Shown: positions 1 through 11,762 of the stretch, in pieces
Position numbering within the stretch: position 1 is the first letter of the stretch
Layout: each line of letters begins with the position of its first letter
Assembly: GCA_021209875.1 (NCBI GenBank)
Contig: JAGYVD010000007.1
Span: forward strand, 2,170,001 to 2,234,000
Direction of reading: 5' to 3'
DNA: 64,000 nucleotides
Source of the DNA: Rosellinia necatrix
Taxonomy: Eukaryota > Ascomycota > Sordariomycetes > Xylariales > Xylariaceae
Made by a program: the position numbers and the translations under genes
Notes under the pieces: generated by a model
What the model saw: the letters and a program-made list of their open reading frames with translations, nothing else
Database searches by the model: none
Told to the model about the DNA's origin: nothing

Positions 1-1
1 G

Positions 2-552
2 TCTACTTACATCAACATCCTCAACGTATACGCCTTTAACAACTGGCATGATGTTTCATGGGGTACCAAGGGTTCAGACAAGGCAGAGGCCTTGCCGACT
101 GCGCATGTGGTGAAAGACGAAAAGGGCGAAGCAGCTATCGAAGAGGTGGACAAGCCCCAGGAAGATATCGACAGCCAATTCGAACAGACGGTCAAACGTG
201 CTTTGGCTCCGTTCAAGCCTGAGCCTGAGAACGATAAGCCCGATCTCGAGGATTCCTACAAAGCTTTCCGAACATCGCTGGTCGTTCTTTGGCTGTTTAC
301 TAACATCGCGCTCATTGTTGGCGTGACGAGTGACAGCATTTCTGCTTTCGGCATCGGCGTAAGTCTTACCTATACTGATAGCTGTCAGAGTGTCGGCGTG
401 CTAACTTTATACAGGGCAAAACTTCGGATAGGACAGCCTACTACTTCAAGTTTCTCCTCATTGCCACAGCCATTCTCTCGCTCGTCCGCTTTATCGGATG
501 CTTGTGGTTCCTCGGTAAGACCGGAATCATGTGCTGCTTTGCGAGACGGTAG
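2..552 (+). CDS. Chitin synthase, class III, 3' part
   Basis: C-terminal part of a chitin synthase, the plasma-membrane enzyme that polymerises N-acetylglucosamine from UDP-GlcNAc into cell-wall chitin. The 5' part lies outside the window. Exons are 2..358 and 415..552; the 56-nt intron starts GTAAGT, ends ACAG and is phase 0. The visible protein opens with the conserved [17 protein letters not shown] segment that follows the catalytic domain, continues through an acidic cytoplasmic stretch, and ends in two hydrophobic segments (around [16 protein letters not shown] and [16 protein letters not shown]) and the tail [12 protein letters not shown]. The form [20 protein letters not shown], the following [13 protein letters not shown] segment and the MCCFARR tail fit class III enzymes rather than class I or II. 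Family call is near certain; class is likely. Confidence 0.93.
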
Positions 553-1327
553 AGGATGCCTTGGTTCCCGTGAGGATAGGTTTCGCTCTGTCCTCCAGTC
601 TGTGTATAAAAGTCGACCATCCATAGGACCTGGCGTCGGAAGTTCGTCTGTTTTCTCCGTTTTTTGTACTGGATAGAGGGAAGAGAGCGTGGCCAGGCAC
701 GGGTGAGAGCATCGACCCCTAAAACTTGTAGTTGCAGCATAATGAACACAGGCTGCCTCGAGAACTTGTCCGACCGCGATCGGGGGGGTTCTCGATTGTT
801 TTATATGCTATTAATAGGCTAAACTGAACGATGAACTTATTTGGCCCATACGCGCCGTACTCTATATCTGATGTATAATTTCTATAGAAAATTATTTCAC
901 CAACTATTGCTCAATGGAGGTTTAGGAACTCATGACTGGCCTGGACTTTGTGTAACCGTCTACCGACCTAGTAGGTAGGTAACTAACCTAACCAAGCTGA
1001 CCAAGATTGGGGAGTGGTTCTAGAAGGTAAATGTGCCACTACCTACCTGCCTAGGTACTTACCTACTACTACCTACCCAAAGTACCTACCTACCTAGGTA
1101 GGTAGGTAGGTAGGTATACCTGGTACTAAGTACCTAGGTAGGTAACAGCCGAAACCCCACCATACATGCATATTAAGTAAGTACCTATCTGATACCTGTC
1201 ACCAATGTGTTTCTAACCCCACCTCTCAAGGTCGTTCGACTGTCTATCCATCTATCCTGAGCCGTGTTCATGGTTTATGTCAGGATAGGAGCACGTTTGG
1301 ACATATTGACAACAGTGGCTACTAGGT
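553..1327. other. Intergenic spacer with TAGG/CCTA tracts
   Basis: No coding potential seen. From about 965 to 1146 the sequence is dominated by TAGG and CCTA units that form near-perfect palindromes around CCTAGG. The spacer joins the 3' end of the chitin synthase to the 5' end of the OTU gene. Confidence 0.6.
965..1146. repeat. (TAGG)n/(CCTA)n palindromic microsatellite
   Basis: Runs of CCTA on one side and TAGG on the other meet at CCTAGG, so each tract can fold on itself. The same motif recurs in many other spacers of this window. Confidence 0.85.
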
Positions 1328-2368
1328 ATGGAGGCGTTGGAAACAATCCAAACACGCCATCGTAAAGAACAGCGGGACTTACAGGCGCGCATCACCAACA
1401 AAAAGAAGAACGCGACCAAGAAGTCGCGAAAAGGGATCAATGATGAATGCATCATGCTTGAGCGAGAGCTCAAAGAACGCCAGGAACAGGAGCTGGCCGC
1501 CTTAAATAGAGAAAGTGGTGGTGTCATCGAACAGCAAGCAGAAGATAGCGGAGAGCCGAATGGTGGTGGGCAGAACGCAACAGAAAACAACGCAGGGGAC
1601 GGAAATACCCCGTCTACAGACACGAACGGCATTGCCGGTCGCCTAAGAAACACGACGATATCCTTCGACGTGCCAACAACGATCCGGCATTCCGACTCGG
1701 CTGCACAAACACAGACACAGTCACAAGGGCAGGGAGGCAAGAAGCGCAATCGCCAAAAGGAGCGGATGGCGCGCCGTGCCGCTGAGCAGGAAGCTGCGAG
1801 CGAGGCTGCCGAGCAAGAGGTACAGGGCATGACGGATCACCGCGCCTTGGAGCGGTCGTCGCTCGAGCGCGCGTTCAGCGCCCATGGCCTCGTCGAGCAC
1901 GAAATTCGGCCCGACGGCCATTGCTTATTCTCGGCCGTTGCGGATCAGCTCGCGCAGCGGGACATCCCCATCTCTCTGCCTTCGAGCACCGGAGCCGCCG
2001 ATGGGGAGACGGCGGGCGAAGACAAGGCGCCCCCGTATAAGATCGTGCGTAGGGTTGCCACGGACTACATCGAACGTCATGCAGATGATTTTATACCGTT
2101 CCTTGAGGAACCGTTGGAGAGCTACATCCTGAAGATTAGAGATACGGCTGAATGGGGTGGCCAGCTCGAGTTACTTGCCCTGGCAAGCGCGTATCAGGTC
2201 GAGATTAAGGTCGTTCAAGACGGCCGGACAGAGGCAATAGAGCCGAGCGGCGAGCATGGACGAGAGAGTGTAGAAAACGGCGGAGATAGAACGATCTGGC
2301 TTGCGTATCATCGCCATGGATACGGTCTCGGCGAGCATTACAACTCTTTAAGAACAAAGACCGGATGA
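1328..2368 (+). CDS. OTU-domain cysteine protease (OTU2/OTUD6-like)
   Basis: Probable deubiquitinating cysteine protease. It is one uninterrupted exon of 346 aa. Residues 5-60 form a charged helix beginning with RHRKEQRDLQARI, the N-terminal signature of the Otu2/OTUD6 group, followed by a low-complexity linker (70-165). The OTU domain runs from about 180 to 345. Its catalytic triad is visible: Asp196 and Cys199 in RPDGHCLFSAVADQL, and His337 in YGLGEHYNSL near the end. The WGGQLELLALA segment typical of OTU folds is at 276-286. The start was chosen because the conserved N-terminal motif begins a few residues after this ATG. Fungal Otu2 proteins associate with ribosomes and trim ubiquitin; that role here is inferred from family. 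All key residues are present, so the gene looks intact. Confidence 0.93.
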   Translation: MEALETIQTRHRKEQRDLQARITNKKKNATKKSRKGINDECIMLERELKERQEQELAALNRESGGVIEQQAEDSGEPNGGGQNATENNAGDGNTPSTDTNGIAGRLRNTTISFDVPTTIRHSDSAAQTQTQSQGQGGKKRNRQKERMARRAAEQEAASEAAEQEVQGMTDHRALERSSLERAFSAHGLVEHEIRPDGHCLFSAVADQLAQRDIPISLPSSTGAADGETAGEDKAPPYKIVRRVATDYIERHADDFIPFLEEPLESYILKIRDTAEWGGQLELLALASAYQVEIKVVQDGRTEAIEPSGEHGRESVENGGDRTIWLAYHRHGYGLGEHYNSLRTKTG

Positions 2369-3821
2369 GCTCATCTTAAAACGAACCCTCCGCGCCCGCT
2401 GCCATTTGGTGACCCCATCGCCGACCTTATTTATCATTCTAGGGCTAAAACACACAGCAAAAGCCACATCAACCTCAAACCATGGTCAACAACCATTCCC
2501 GTCACCAAATCAGGACTAGCCCCCCCGGAAGACGGACACGAGAGGCGCTTTCGCCGAGGAGCCGCAAGCAGCAAACCGATACTGTTTTACAAAAGCAGGT
2601 GGGGACCCCGGTATGAGTATCGCAGATCCATCTTCCAACTTCTGGCAGAATACCCAGCGAGGCATACCTACAAAGGTGTTTGCCGAATGACTGAGAATCT
2701 ACTTACTGTTCTCGGAAGGCTTGTGTAGCAGGAACGGAGCGCAGTTCTATGATGGCCATAAGCGAATTAGACAAGATATCTACATAATTCATCACTATTT
2801 CCAATATCACGAGCCACATGACGTGTACTGAGACATGAACGTACATGGCGAAGGATGCCCCGACGAATCATTCAAGCAACACCTCACCCCTTGAACAGAA
2901 AGAAGGTATGGCTAGGTAATTAACAATGAAAAAGACCGCGTGCAGTGAGGAAGCAAAGATTAAGCATACTGTATACCTTACGTACTCAGGGTGATAGTAT
3001 ACTGGCCATGCGGTGTGCATGATCTTCTTACCCGGCCATGGCCTACATTACTCCGACCGAGAGCGAGAGTAGTGGTCTAAGATGCTTCAGAATAAACGAG
3101 GTCACCCAGCACGGCACAGACGTCGCTCATGGTGGCTTGTAAGAGTAATGAGTAAGTACCTATGATAGACAGCTGGTATGACTTACATTCATCACATACC
3201 GCGAGGTAAACTTGGTCGTATTTCTATTACCAGTTAGCTTGGTGCGACTAATGTGGGGGGAGGGGAAGGTGGAGAGGGAAGGGGGACAGGGAAGGGGGAG
3301 AGGGAAGGGGGGAGGGGTGTTAATACGAGATAGGTCACCTCGTCCAACCAAACAACGACCGTGGCACAAGACTATGTAACCTTACATGAAGCCATTCTTG
3401 GGGAGGTAGTGGATGCCGAGCCGTGGGTGCTCGAGCTACACTAGGTAGGTGCACCACTATGCTCTAACCGGTATCTCTGGTATCGCCTTCCTCTCGTCTG
3501 AGGCGATGGCGCGATTTGACTTTGGATGCACGCCGTCGTCCAAGTTCCCGGTGGCGTCATGCGGACCTATAACTACCTAAGCCATCTAGCGCCTGCCTGT
3601 GCGATTTGGGTCGGACGGGAAGGAACGAAAACTCCCTTCTCTCCTCTGTCCCTCGTTGAGCGGGCTTCGGTTGAGTTGGCTTCGGCTGGTGGTGCTGCCC
3701 TATTCGACCAGATACATACATACATACATACATCCAGGTTAGTCTAGATACATAACATACATGCATATTTGTATTCACTACGACTACGTAGTAGCCAGCC
3801 AAGAGGCGCCGAGAACGAAAG
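2369..3821. other. Intergenic spacer
   Basis: No ORF here resembles a protein. It holds a purine-rich minisatellite (3254-3319) and a (CATA)n stretch near 3715-3733. The right part is presumably the promoter of the OPT gene. Confidence 0.55.
3254..3319. repeat. Purine-rich G/A minisatellite
   Basis: About 65 nt almost free of pyrimidines on the plus strand, built from imperfect 12-13 nt units of the type AGGGAAGGGGGA repeated about three times, with an irregular GGGGGGAGGGG start. Many runs of four or more G could support a quadruplex or triplex structure. Confidence 0.8.
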
Positions 3822-6474
3822 ATGGCCACCGACAGTAGCGTGCCAAGTTCCGGGGACGCTGAAGCCAGGTCGTCTAGCGCCCAGCCACCCGCCGTGGAGC
3901 AGCGGCGGCTGAACAGTCCTCGCCAACGCTTGTCTGACAACAACTCTGAGACGGAGCAGGGCGATGACCAGAAACCCGGGAACGGCTCGCGCGACGATGG
4001 CGTGGGAGAGAAGCCCGTCCTCGAGGATCCCGTCGAGGTTGACGCAGACCTGGAAAACGAGGATGACCCCGAGATCAGCGAGATTCCCGCCGAGGTCAGG
4101 CGTGTCGTGAGCCTTCACGACGACAGTACGTCTTCTTCATTTGGTCTCGAGTTCATTATTGCTTTACATACCTACCCATTGGTAATCCCTGACCGACGTT
4201 AACAGCGACCTTGCCCACAATCACCTTCCGGTACTTCGTGCTGGCCATACTCTTCGTCGTCCCGGGCGCCTTCCTATCCCAGATCAACACGTTCCGGACG
4301 ACGTATGCCCCTTACTCGGTGTTCTTCGTCCAGATCGCGTCTAACTACGCGGGGCTGTGGCTTGCGCGCGTCCTGCCTGACCGCCGGGTCGGCATCCCGC
4401 TGACGCGCTGGTCCTTTAGCCTGAACCCGGGCCCGTGGTCCGTCAAGGAGCACGTCCTCGTCACCGTCACGGCGGCCTCGGGCGCGACTGGCAACCTCGC
4501 CACAACGCCTATCGCCGTCGGCGAGCTGTACTTCAATGAGCGCCTGCACCCGGCGGCGGCCATCTTCTTCATGTGGTCAATCGACGCCACGGGGTACGCG
4601 TTTGCCGCCATCGCGCGGCAGCTGCTTCTGTACGAGCCCGCGTACCAGTGGTGGCAGGCGCTGTGCCAGACGGCGCTGTTCGAGACGCAGGCGAAGCAGA
4701 ACAAGCATCCGTCGGCCGCGGCGCGCAAGCAGTTCAAGGTGTTCTGGCTAGTGCTGCTCGGGGTGACGCTGTGGCAGTTCCTGCCCGAGTTCGTGTTCCC
4801 GTTCCTCGGGTCGCTGGCCTTCCTGTGCTGGGTGGCGCCGCACAACCGCGTCGCCAACTTCCTCGGCTCGGGGCTCGGTGGCATGGGCTTCCTCAACCTC
4901 AGCCTCGACTGGGCCAACGTCTCCAACTACAACGCCGGGGTTCCCTTATTCCTGAGTCCCTGGTGGTCCCAGGTCGTCCTGTTCGCCTCCTTCGTCCTCA
5001 GCGCCTGGGTCCTGCTCCCCGCCGCCCGCTGGGGCGGTCTCGGCGGCTACGCCCACTGCCTCATGACGAACCGCGCCTGCACTGCTGACGGCGCCGTGTA
5101 CCCCGTCGCGCAGCTCGTTACCTCCTCCAACACCTTCAACCAGACCGCCTACGAGGAAAACGGCCCCATGTACCTCGGCGTCCACAACCTCTGGACTATC
5201 TTCTTCGACTATGCTTCGTACATCTCCGCCTACAGCTGGATCGCGTTCTTCGGCGCTTCGAACATCAGGAAGGCCTACAAGAAATTCCGAGCCAGGAGGG
5301 ATAGCCCCGGTCGAGGTATCAATCATCAGTACACGGATCGGTTAAATGTGCTCATGCGATCGTACAAGGAGGTCCCGTTTTGGTGGTACTTGGCCCTCTT
5401 CTCGGTATCGTTCGTGTCTATAATTACGATCGTCGGGCTGGATCTGATATTCATACCGTGGTGGACGTATTTCGTGGCCTTGGGGACTGGCGCCGTCGTT
5501 GTGATACCCCTGGGCTGGCTCTACGCTGTCAGCAATTTCCAACTACCAATCGGCACTTTCAACGAGCTGCTATACGGCACTATGGTTCAGAATCTGAGCC
5601 ACCATAAGAATCCAATCGGCGCGAGCGTAAGTTTTAATCTTGTTGCTGTCCTCAATCAAATTCAGATCTAACTCGGCCTAGGTATACGGGTCTATAGCTG
5701 GCGATGCTTGGTACAGAGCACAGTATATGCTTCAAGACCAGAAGATTGGGCACTACATGCATGTTCCCCAGCGCGCCATCTTTTTTTCGCAAGTCTTTGG
5801 CATCACGCTCGGCGTGCCAATCAACTATGCCGCCATGCGATGGGTGCTGAATACCAAGCGCGATTACCTGACCGGCGAGCTCGAGGATCCGGCGCATATC
5901 TGGACGGGCCAGGCCTTGGCCGGTTATCTGACGCTCGGTGTGCAATACGTTCTGATTGTGAGTACCCTCCATAAACCCACCCCCTTCCGAAGTGTCTCAT
6001 CAGCAAAGCCCGAGCCGGAGGCGAAAGTCTGACTGACCTCCTTTCTTCTTTACTACCCAGGGCCCCACGGAACTCTTCCAGCAGCAGCAGTGGAAGCCAA
6101 TCCCGTACGCGTTCCTCTTCGGGGCCGGGGCGCCGGCCGTGATCTACCTGCTCCACCGCTTGTTCCCGCGCGCCAAGTTCAACCTCTGGAACACGACCAT
6201 CTTCTGCAGCGGCGCCTCGATCTTCTACGGCAACGTCTCCACGGGCTACCTCTCGCGCTTCATCGGCGGCTTCGTCGTCATGTACTGGGCGTACCGGTAC
6301 CGGTACCAGCTGTGGGCCAGGTACAACTTCATCCTAGCTGCCGCGTTCGACGCCGGCTTCAACCTGAACCTGCTCCTCGTCTTCCTGTTCTTCGGCAGCG
6401 GGAAGGTCGTCACCATGCCCCATTGGTGGGGGAACGATGCTCAGAGCGTCGAGAAGTGTTACGCTCTAGACTAG
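3822..6474 (+). CDS. OPT-family oligopeptide transporter
   Basis: Proton-coupled importer of small peptides (or glutathione, or metal-peptide complexes) in the plasma membrane. Exons 3822..4125, 4206..5626, 5682..5957 and 6061..6474 join in frame to 804 aa, a usual OPT length. Residues 1-100 are an acidic cytoplasmic tail; from about 105 on there are many hydrophobic segments. OPT hallmarks are the SLNPGPWSVKEHVLV motif with its NPG core, the FNERLHPAAAIFF region, the SNFQLPIGTFNELLYG segment near the third exon, and the VPINYAAMRW segment. Introns show GTACGT, GTAAGT and GTGAGT donors. The main exon is strikingly GC-rich at third codon positions compared with the helicase and AKR genes further right. 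It converges on the kinase-like gene at 6792. Substrate cannot be told from sequence. Confidence 0.95.
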
Positions 6475-6791
6475 TTTTGCGCTCTAATTTTTGATCGAAC
6501 GCCGTCTCTGTAAGCACATTATATAGCCATTGGGACGGATAGAGGACACAAAATTAACTGATCAGAAATCCTGCTAGCCTCACAAAAAATACAGAGTGAT
6601 ATGCCCATGATTAAAACGGTAGCGTTGATTAGTTCGCTAACTAGTATCTACTTAAGTAACTAGGTACGAACTAGCAGGGAGCGCCTCAGCGGCTCCCTTT
6701 ATCCACTTGCCGTGATCAATCACTCTCTGTGAACTTGAAGGTTTACTTTCTCGAAGCGGCTGCTCTCAAACCGTTTTTGAAGCCCGACTTT
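6475..6791. other. Convergent 3' spacer
   Basis: Short AT-rich spacer between the 3' ends of the OPT and kinase-like genes. It must contain both polyadenylation regions; nothing else seen. Confidence 0.5.
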
Positions 6792-7736
6792 TTACATGCT
6801 TTCTTTTCCCTCCTGCGCGTTGTTTTTGTCGTCGGTGTTGTTGTTGTCGTCGTCGCCATCACCCGACTGACCGCAGTAGATGCGCTCGGCGTCGCGGAAG
6901 ATGCTGACGGCGTCGACAAATTCGCCGTCGAAGAGCTTGAGGACGGGGTGGTAGTAGTACCGAGCATATAGGACCTCGTAGTAGGCCGGGAAGAAGCCGG
7001 CAGACTCGAAGTCGATGAGGGTGAGGGAGCCGTCGGGACGGACGATGACGTTGTTGCCGTGCAGGTCGCCGTGTGTAAAGACGGGCCGCGAGGCGGGCGT
7101 GGTCGCCACGGGCGCGCCCGTGGCGCGCTCAAGGGCGCGCCGGAAGCCGTCCCGGGCGCCGTCGAACGTGCGCGACGGGGTCGGGAAGATGTGCTCAAGC
7201 AGCATTGCCGCGAACGCCGACGAGTGCTCCAGCGGCCCGCACTCCTCGCCAAGCACAGGGTCGTTGAGGGGCCGCCGTCCGATGGCGCCGTAGTAGGGCG
7301 GCGAGGGCGCCGGGATCCGGCGCAGCTCGTCCAGCTGCGCCTGCAGCCGCGCCGCCAGCGCCTGCAGCTCCCGTGGGCTGCGCTCGCTCTCGTACTCACT
7401 GATCGTCACGCCGTCGATGAGCTCCATGATGATCATTGTTCCACCCTCCTCCTCCTCCTCCCGGGCCTCGTACGTGTAGATGGCGTAGATCTTCGGCACG
7501 GAGACAGCCGAGTTCTCGCCTACGAAGATCATAGTCTCACCCTCGATGGCGTGCACGCCCGAGCCGAATTTCGCCACGAAGTGCTCGCCGACGCGGACGA
7601 TGGCCTTCTCGCCCAGCTTAATCTCGTCTTTGATGATGTCCTCGGAGGCGAACACTTCGTCGAGTGTGGGCAACGGTGCCGGGAGCGTCTCACGCGGAGC
7701 AAAGTAGGGTAAGGGAAGATGTGTGTTTCCTTCCAT
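6792..7736 (-). CDS. Aminoglycoside-phosphotransferase-fold kinase
   Basis: Single-exon protein of 314 aa with the APH/choline-kinase fold. The N-lobe contains VAKFG (about 54-58, putative ATP-contacting Lys) and the hinge MIIMELIDG (101-109). The catalytic loop THGDLHGNNV is at 221-230 with Asp224 and Asn228-229, and the metal-binding IDFESAG is at 241-247, equivalent to the DFG motif. All kinase residues are present. Proteins of this type are numerous in filamentous fungi; most have no known substrate and very few act on antibiotics, so a resistance role should not be assumed. The C-terminus is rich in Asp/Asn (DDDNNNTDDKNN), from a GTT/GTC repeat in the DNA. It converges on the OPT gene. 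Confidence 0.88.
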   Translation of the reverse strand: MEGNTHLPLPYFAPRETLPAPLPTLDEVFASEDIIKDEIKLGEKAIVRVGEHFVAKFGSGVHAIEGETMIFVGENSAVSVPKIYAIYTYEAREEEEEGGTMIIMELIDGVTISEYESERSPRELQALAARLQAQLDELRRIPAPSPPYYGAIGRRPLNDPVLGEECGPLEHSSAFAAMLLEHIFPTPSRTFDGARDGFRRALERATGAPVATTPASRPVFTHGDLHGNNVIVRPDGSLTLIDFESAGFFPAYYEVLYARYYYHPVLKLFDGEFVDAVSIFRDAERIYCGQSGDGDDDNNNTDDKNNAQEGKESM

Positions 7737-9078
7737 GGTGATGATGGAGTGCCCTCTTTTTTTTGGTGGTTGTCTAGCTTAGGGTAAGAGGAGCATAGGG
7801 AGTAAGGCCTTGATGCCCATAGGAGATGATGTTTTTCCTCTGCTTTACATATTAACAGATGAAGCAACTTTGTGGAGCTGTCTTGGGAACGCGATATTCA
7901 CACCACGGAACATCCAGCCTGTCTTTCCGTCACATTCCATGTTATTTAGGTTGTGTAACGATGAGGCATTGTTAGTACTTGTTTCTTTATCTAGTATCAT
8001 ACATCATCGCCGACACGCTCCCCGTGATTTGTTATCTTGAAAAGCTAAACCTAATGTCCTACCGCAACCTATTACCAGCTATTTACCTACGAGGAGTAGA
8101 TCTGGGAGGTGTCCTGCCGCCATCTGCCTGCTTGATCTATAGACTCGCCCTCCCCTTCCCCGTGAGCTACGACGAAATTCGCCACGGAGTTGAGTCGGCC
8201 ATGAAGCACCGCACGCCGCCACCTGCCACTTGGTTCCCTGTATACTATTTTGCTGCTTGTTATAAAAGTTTAGGTAAAACATCAGTGGGAGGAAAAAAGC
8301 TAGAGAGCTTGCTTCGGTTGCCCCTATGTTTTTCTTATGCTTATGATCATCGACCCTTGAGTGAGTATGCGAGACATAAGTAGGCCCTCACTAAACTCCT
8401 CAGCTTTCTCTGTATCAAATCTCCCCTGAATAATAAAATGCCAGAAAATATTATGGTGAGTGATTAGATACCCGCATCTAGAACTCACAAATCCGGTCCC
8501 GAGCCGAAAATAGTTCATTTCTAGTATAGGAACGTCCAGCACTTAACCCGGCCCCATTAGCCATGAGGGAAACCCGAAGTTCCAGACACAGCGTTGGTAT
8601 TTACATCGCTGTGAGACAGATAGAGGGTAGAAGTAACTAAATATCTCAGCATACCTAAGCAGGCATGAATAAAGCATGGTTAAAGACCAGGTCAGTGGTT
8701 GGCGTTTGTTAGCGTTGGCGCAAAATTAGACGATTGAGATGTTGAGTAAATGCCCTCCCTATAGGCAATGTGTCAATTTTATTTGACTATTTCTCTTTTC
8801 CTAACCGATTCGCCCATCTATGGTCTATGAGTTTTGCGTCCGTCAGTGCATCCATACACTGAAAAGGTATATCCTCCCAAAAGTTAGGTCAACAACGCCT
8901 ACATGATGCACCGTGCCTACAGATGTAGTAGACCTGAAAACCACAGAATGTAAACGCCAAGCAATGCCATTAATTTTCATTAATAATCCATCAAGGTTGC
9001 TTCTGTTATGCCGTCTTGGCTGGAGGGTATCCTCGGAAACCCGACACTCGAGAATGCGAGCCCTCGCTGTAAGGCGCA
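7737..9078. other. Intergenic spacer
   Basis: Nothing recognised. ORFs of up to 134 codons occur here but have no motif or plausible composition. The left end is the promoter of the kinase-like gene; the right end is the 3' flank of the DUF3405 gene. Confidence 0.5.
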
Positions 9079-11333
9079 TTAGCCAAATGGCAGCCTGGAC
9101 TCACTCTCATATCCGCTGTCTGTTGGAGCCACGTCTTTGATGGGATGCAACAAAATCGGCGGCAGGCATGTTCGACCATGTATATCTTCCCACTCTTCAC
9201 CTCCTATCCTGGTGTCCTCGTATCCCATGAGGTTGTTGTAAAGTCGTTGGGGAGGGCTCGCTCGGTAATACCACGTACTCCCTCCATACCTGGCCTCGCG
9301 TCCCCATCCGATAGCAGAGTTGTCGCCGCCACTCTCACCCTTCTCGCCCGAGTTGAACCAACGGACGATATCCGCGCCTTTCCATGGACGGTCAAAAAAC
9401 ATGGGCATGGGTGCATATACGGCCTTGAGGCCATGCAAGAGAGCCACCGTCTGGCAGGTCATCTCGGACGCGATATGGTTTCCCCGCAAGTTTTCGACAT
9501 GCATGATGTCAAGAAGTCGTTTTGAGATTCTTGAATGCGTCACAATGGTCACACGTCGTGGTAATTGCTGGGTTGCGTGAGTCGAATCGTTGAATCCCCA
9601 CACGTCATTGGCACCGACCCATCCGCTGTAATTGACATTGATAATCGGAGCCACGGTGATTAGGTCAGCTTGCTCGCCGACGCCCCATTTATAGTCGTCT
9701 TGCTCAGGCTTTGCCACTGGAGGTTTGGGCCCAACAGGGGTAATGAAGGGCAAGTCGGGAGGCCCCCAAATGCTATTTTCTCCTGTGCGCTGTTCTACCT
9801 CTTTTCGAAAGTCTGTATCGTAATCGCCATGTACCGAAGGGATATAGTAACGCTCACTTCGTTCCCATAGACCACGGCGTGGCTGTCGTTTCGCGAAAGA
9901 AGACAGTTTTTCAAGGAAGTCGTAGTGCTGGCCGGTAATTCTGGCATCCATCTCCCAGTTCCAAACGTAATCGAACTCAGGGAATTCTTGTATGAACTTT
10001 TGAACTGACAACCATTGGGACACATGCACTGTTGCTTTATCACGATCCAGTCTCGGATACATGGCCTGCACGGCTTCGTCGTTCCAGAGTATGGCAATAT
10101 CCCTAAATTCAGCGGGGACGTTCTGCTGAAGAACATACTGATAAGTCCCCTCGTCGTCCCATATTGCGTAAGCGTTGTCCTTAACGTGAACAAATAAGAA
10201 AATTTGGTAGAGACCGCCCGTTCGTAGCGATAGTTCTGTGACGAGTGAACGAATCACTTGCTTGTCGTTCTCGTTATAGTCCTTCCCAGTATAAGTTCGC
10301 AAGAGCACAGCGGTACGGGATTCTGTGCTTTCAGAGCCACTGGAAACGATCTCAGATATAGGTCGTTTGTTAGTAATGCCAAAGGCCCTTCTGAGATCAT
10401 CATTGTGATCTGGGCTCTTGGGGGCGTCCTCAAGATGATAATCGCTCTCCGCTCCAACAAACGGGGTCGTTTTCTTATGAGAGTAAACTGAATTAACATA
10501 TGGATTAGGCGGTCCCTTCAAATTGAATCGAGCCTTGTTCCTCTGAATGCACTTCTCCTGTAATTCGCCCCAGCGCACCTTTTGCCAGTCTACCGAGGGA
10601 TCAGAGGTGTCATTGGCATTTTGGAAACCGTACATGCCGAGCCGTGTCTCGCGTTCGAAGCACAAGTCTCCATCCATACCCAGGACATCGTAGCTGCCAA
10701 TGAGAGGTTCGGGAAAATCCTTAGGAATTCCTTTGAATGCCATTATATCGGACACTACCTCCCCCTGTGGGCCTTCGCAAGAGACGTACCGTCCCGCCTT
10801 CGCATCTTTCTTAGCACTGGGATATGGGTTATAAGTATACGGTGTATGGGTAGTGAAGTAGGGGGATTTATCGACAGCAGTCAGCTGGGCTTCGAAATCG
10901 GAGGATCTTGCTTTGCTACCGTCCAATGTGTTCAAGGTTTTCCCGTATATTGCATCCGCTCCCAACACACTACACCCAAGTCAGACATGCATTCTTACCG
11001 GATGTCAATGTTGGGTAGAGATGCTTACCGGCTGAGCTGATCATATTCAAGCCTAAACTGTTGACGGATAGCCTCCTGTTGTTCCTCTTGTGCCTCTTTC
11101 ATCTTATCTTCAAAACTGGGCACGTGGTTTGGGTCGTCTTCGGGGCCCTGCTGTTCGCCCGCAATTGGCTCGCCCGGGGTATTGTTTCCATCTTCTGTAG
11201 GAATCTGCTGGGTGATGCTTCCATAGTTTCCAGAACTATGTGACATGAGCCAATATAGTGTGGCGACAGTGAATGCAAATACAAATAGGCCCTTAGGCCG
11301 TGTCAACCAACGGCGGGGTTGCACTGCTAACAT
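9079..11333 (-). CDS. DUF3405 membrane-anchored protein
   Basis: Two exons, 11029..11333 and 9079..10969 (60-nt intron, GTAAGC donor, TGTAG acceptor, phase 2), give 731 aa. Residues 14-31 (GLFVFAFTVATLYWLM) are a single membrane anchor after a short basic tail, so this is a type II protein whose body faces the secretory lumen. Residues 60-102 are an acidic, Glu/Gln-rich stalk. The DUF3405 domain covers about 310-710, with RTYTGKDY (326-333) and the family's most conserved element WNWEMDAR (438-445), whose acidic residues resemble a metal-binding DxD-like site of glycosyltransferases. A Golgi glycosyltransferase role is an inference; the family is uncharacterised. An in-frame upstream ATG at 11426 is possible, but it would place 31 residues before the anchor. 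The gene looks intact. Confidence 0.88.
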
Positions 11334-11713
11334 TGTGAATAGCGAGTCGTGGTGGCACAGGAAACAAATCGCAAGAAACAAATCCGGACCCTCAATAGCA
11401 AGGCAGCCGAGCTGCAGTCGATACACTTGCTAATACAAGCAGAAGGTCGTTAACATGGTGGTCGCAATCGACGGTCGTTTTGAGGTGCTCGCGATCGAGG
11501 TGCTGATTATAGACGGGAGACGTCGGAGTCAGGTAGGGTCAGGTCGAGGTGATTCGTGTTGAAAGAGGTACGCTAGAATAGAGAGAAGGGATGGTAATGA
11601 ACGTGGTGACTCCTATCAAAGGAAGTCGAATCGGATATCCCTCGGTGGAGTGTGTTTAATTGTTTAATGGGAGAGTGACAACATCTAGAGAAGCCGACGG
11701 GCGAAGAGAGGAA

Positions 11714-11762
11714 GAGTAGTAGTAGTAATAGTAGTAGCAGCAGCAGCAGTAGTAGCAGTATG
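11714..11762. repeat. (AGT/AGC)n trinucleotide microsatellite
   Basis: Roughly sixteen trinucleotides alternating AGT and AGC. Read on the minus strand it gives a spurious poly-Leu ORF, which I did not annotate as a gene. Confidence 0.85.

Noticed and set aside
6792..7736. Antibiotic-resistance gene interpretation of the APH-like protein
   Set aside because: The fold is shared by many fungal kinases of unknown substrate; nothing in sequence or context points to aminoglycosides.
7979..8383. 134-codon plus-strand ORF between the kinase-like and DUF3405 genes
   Set aside because: No motif, no plausible start context, composition of random AT-rich DNA.
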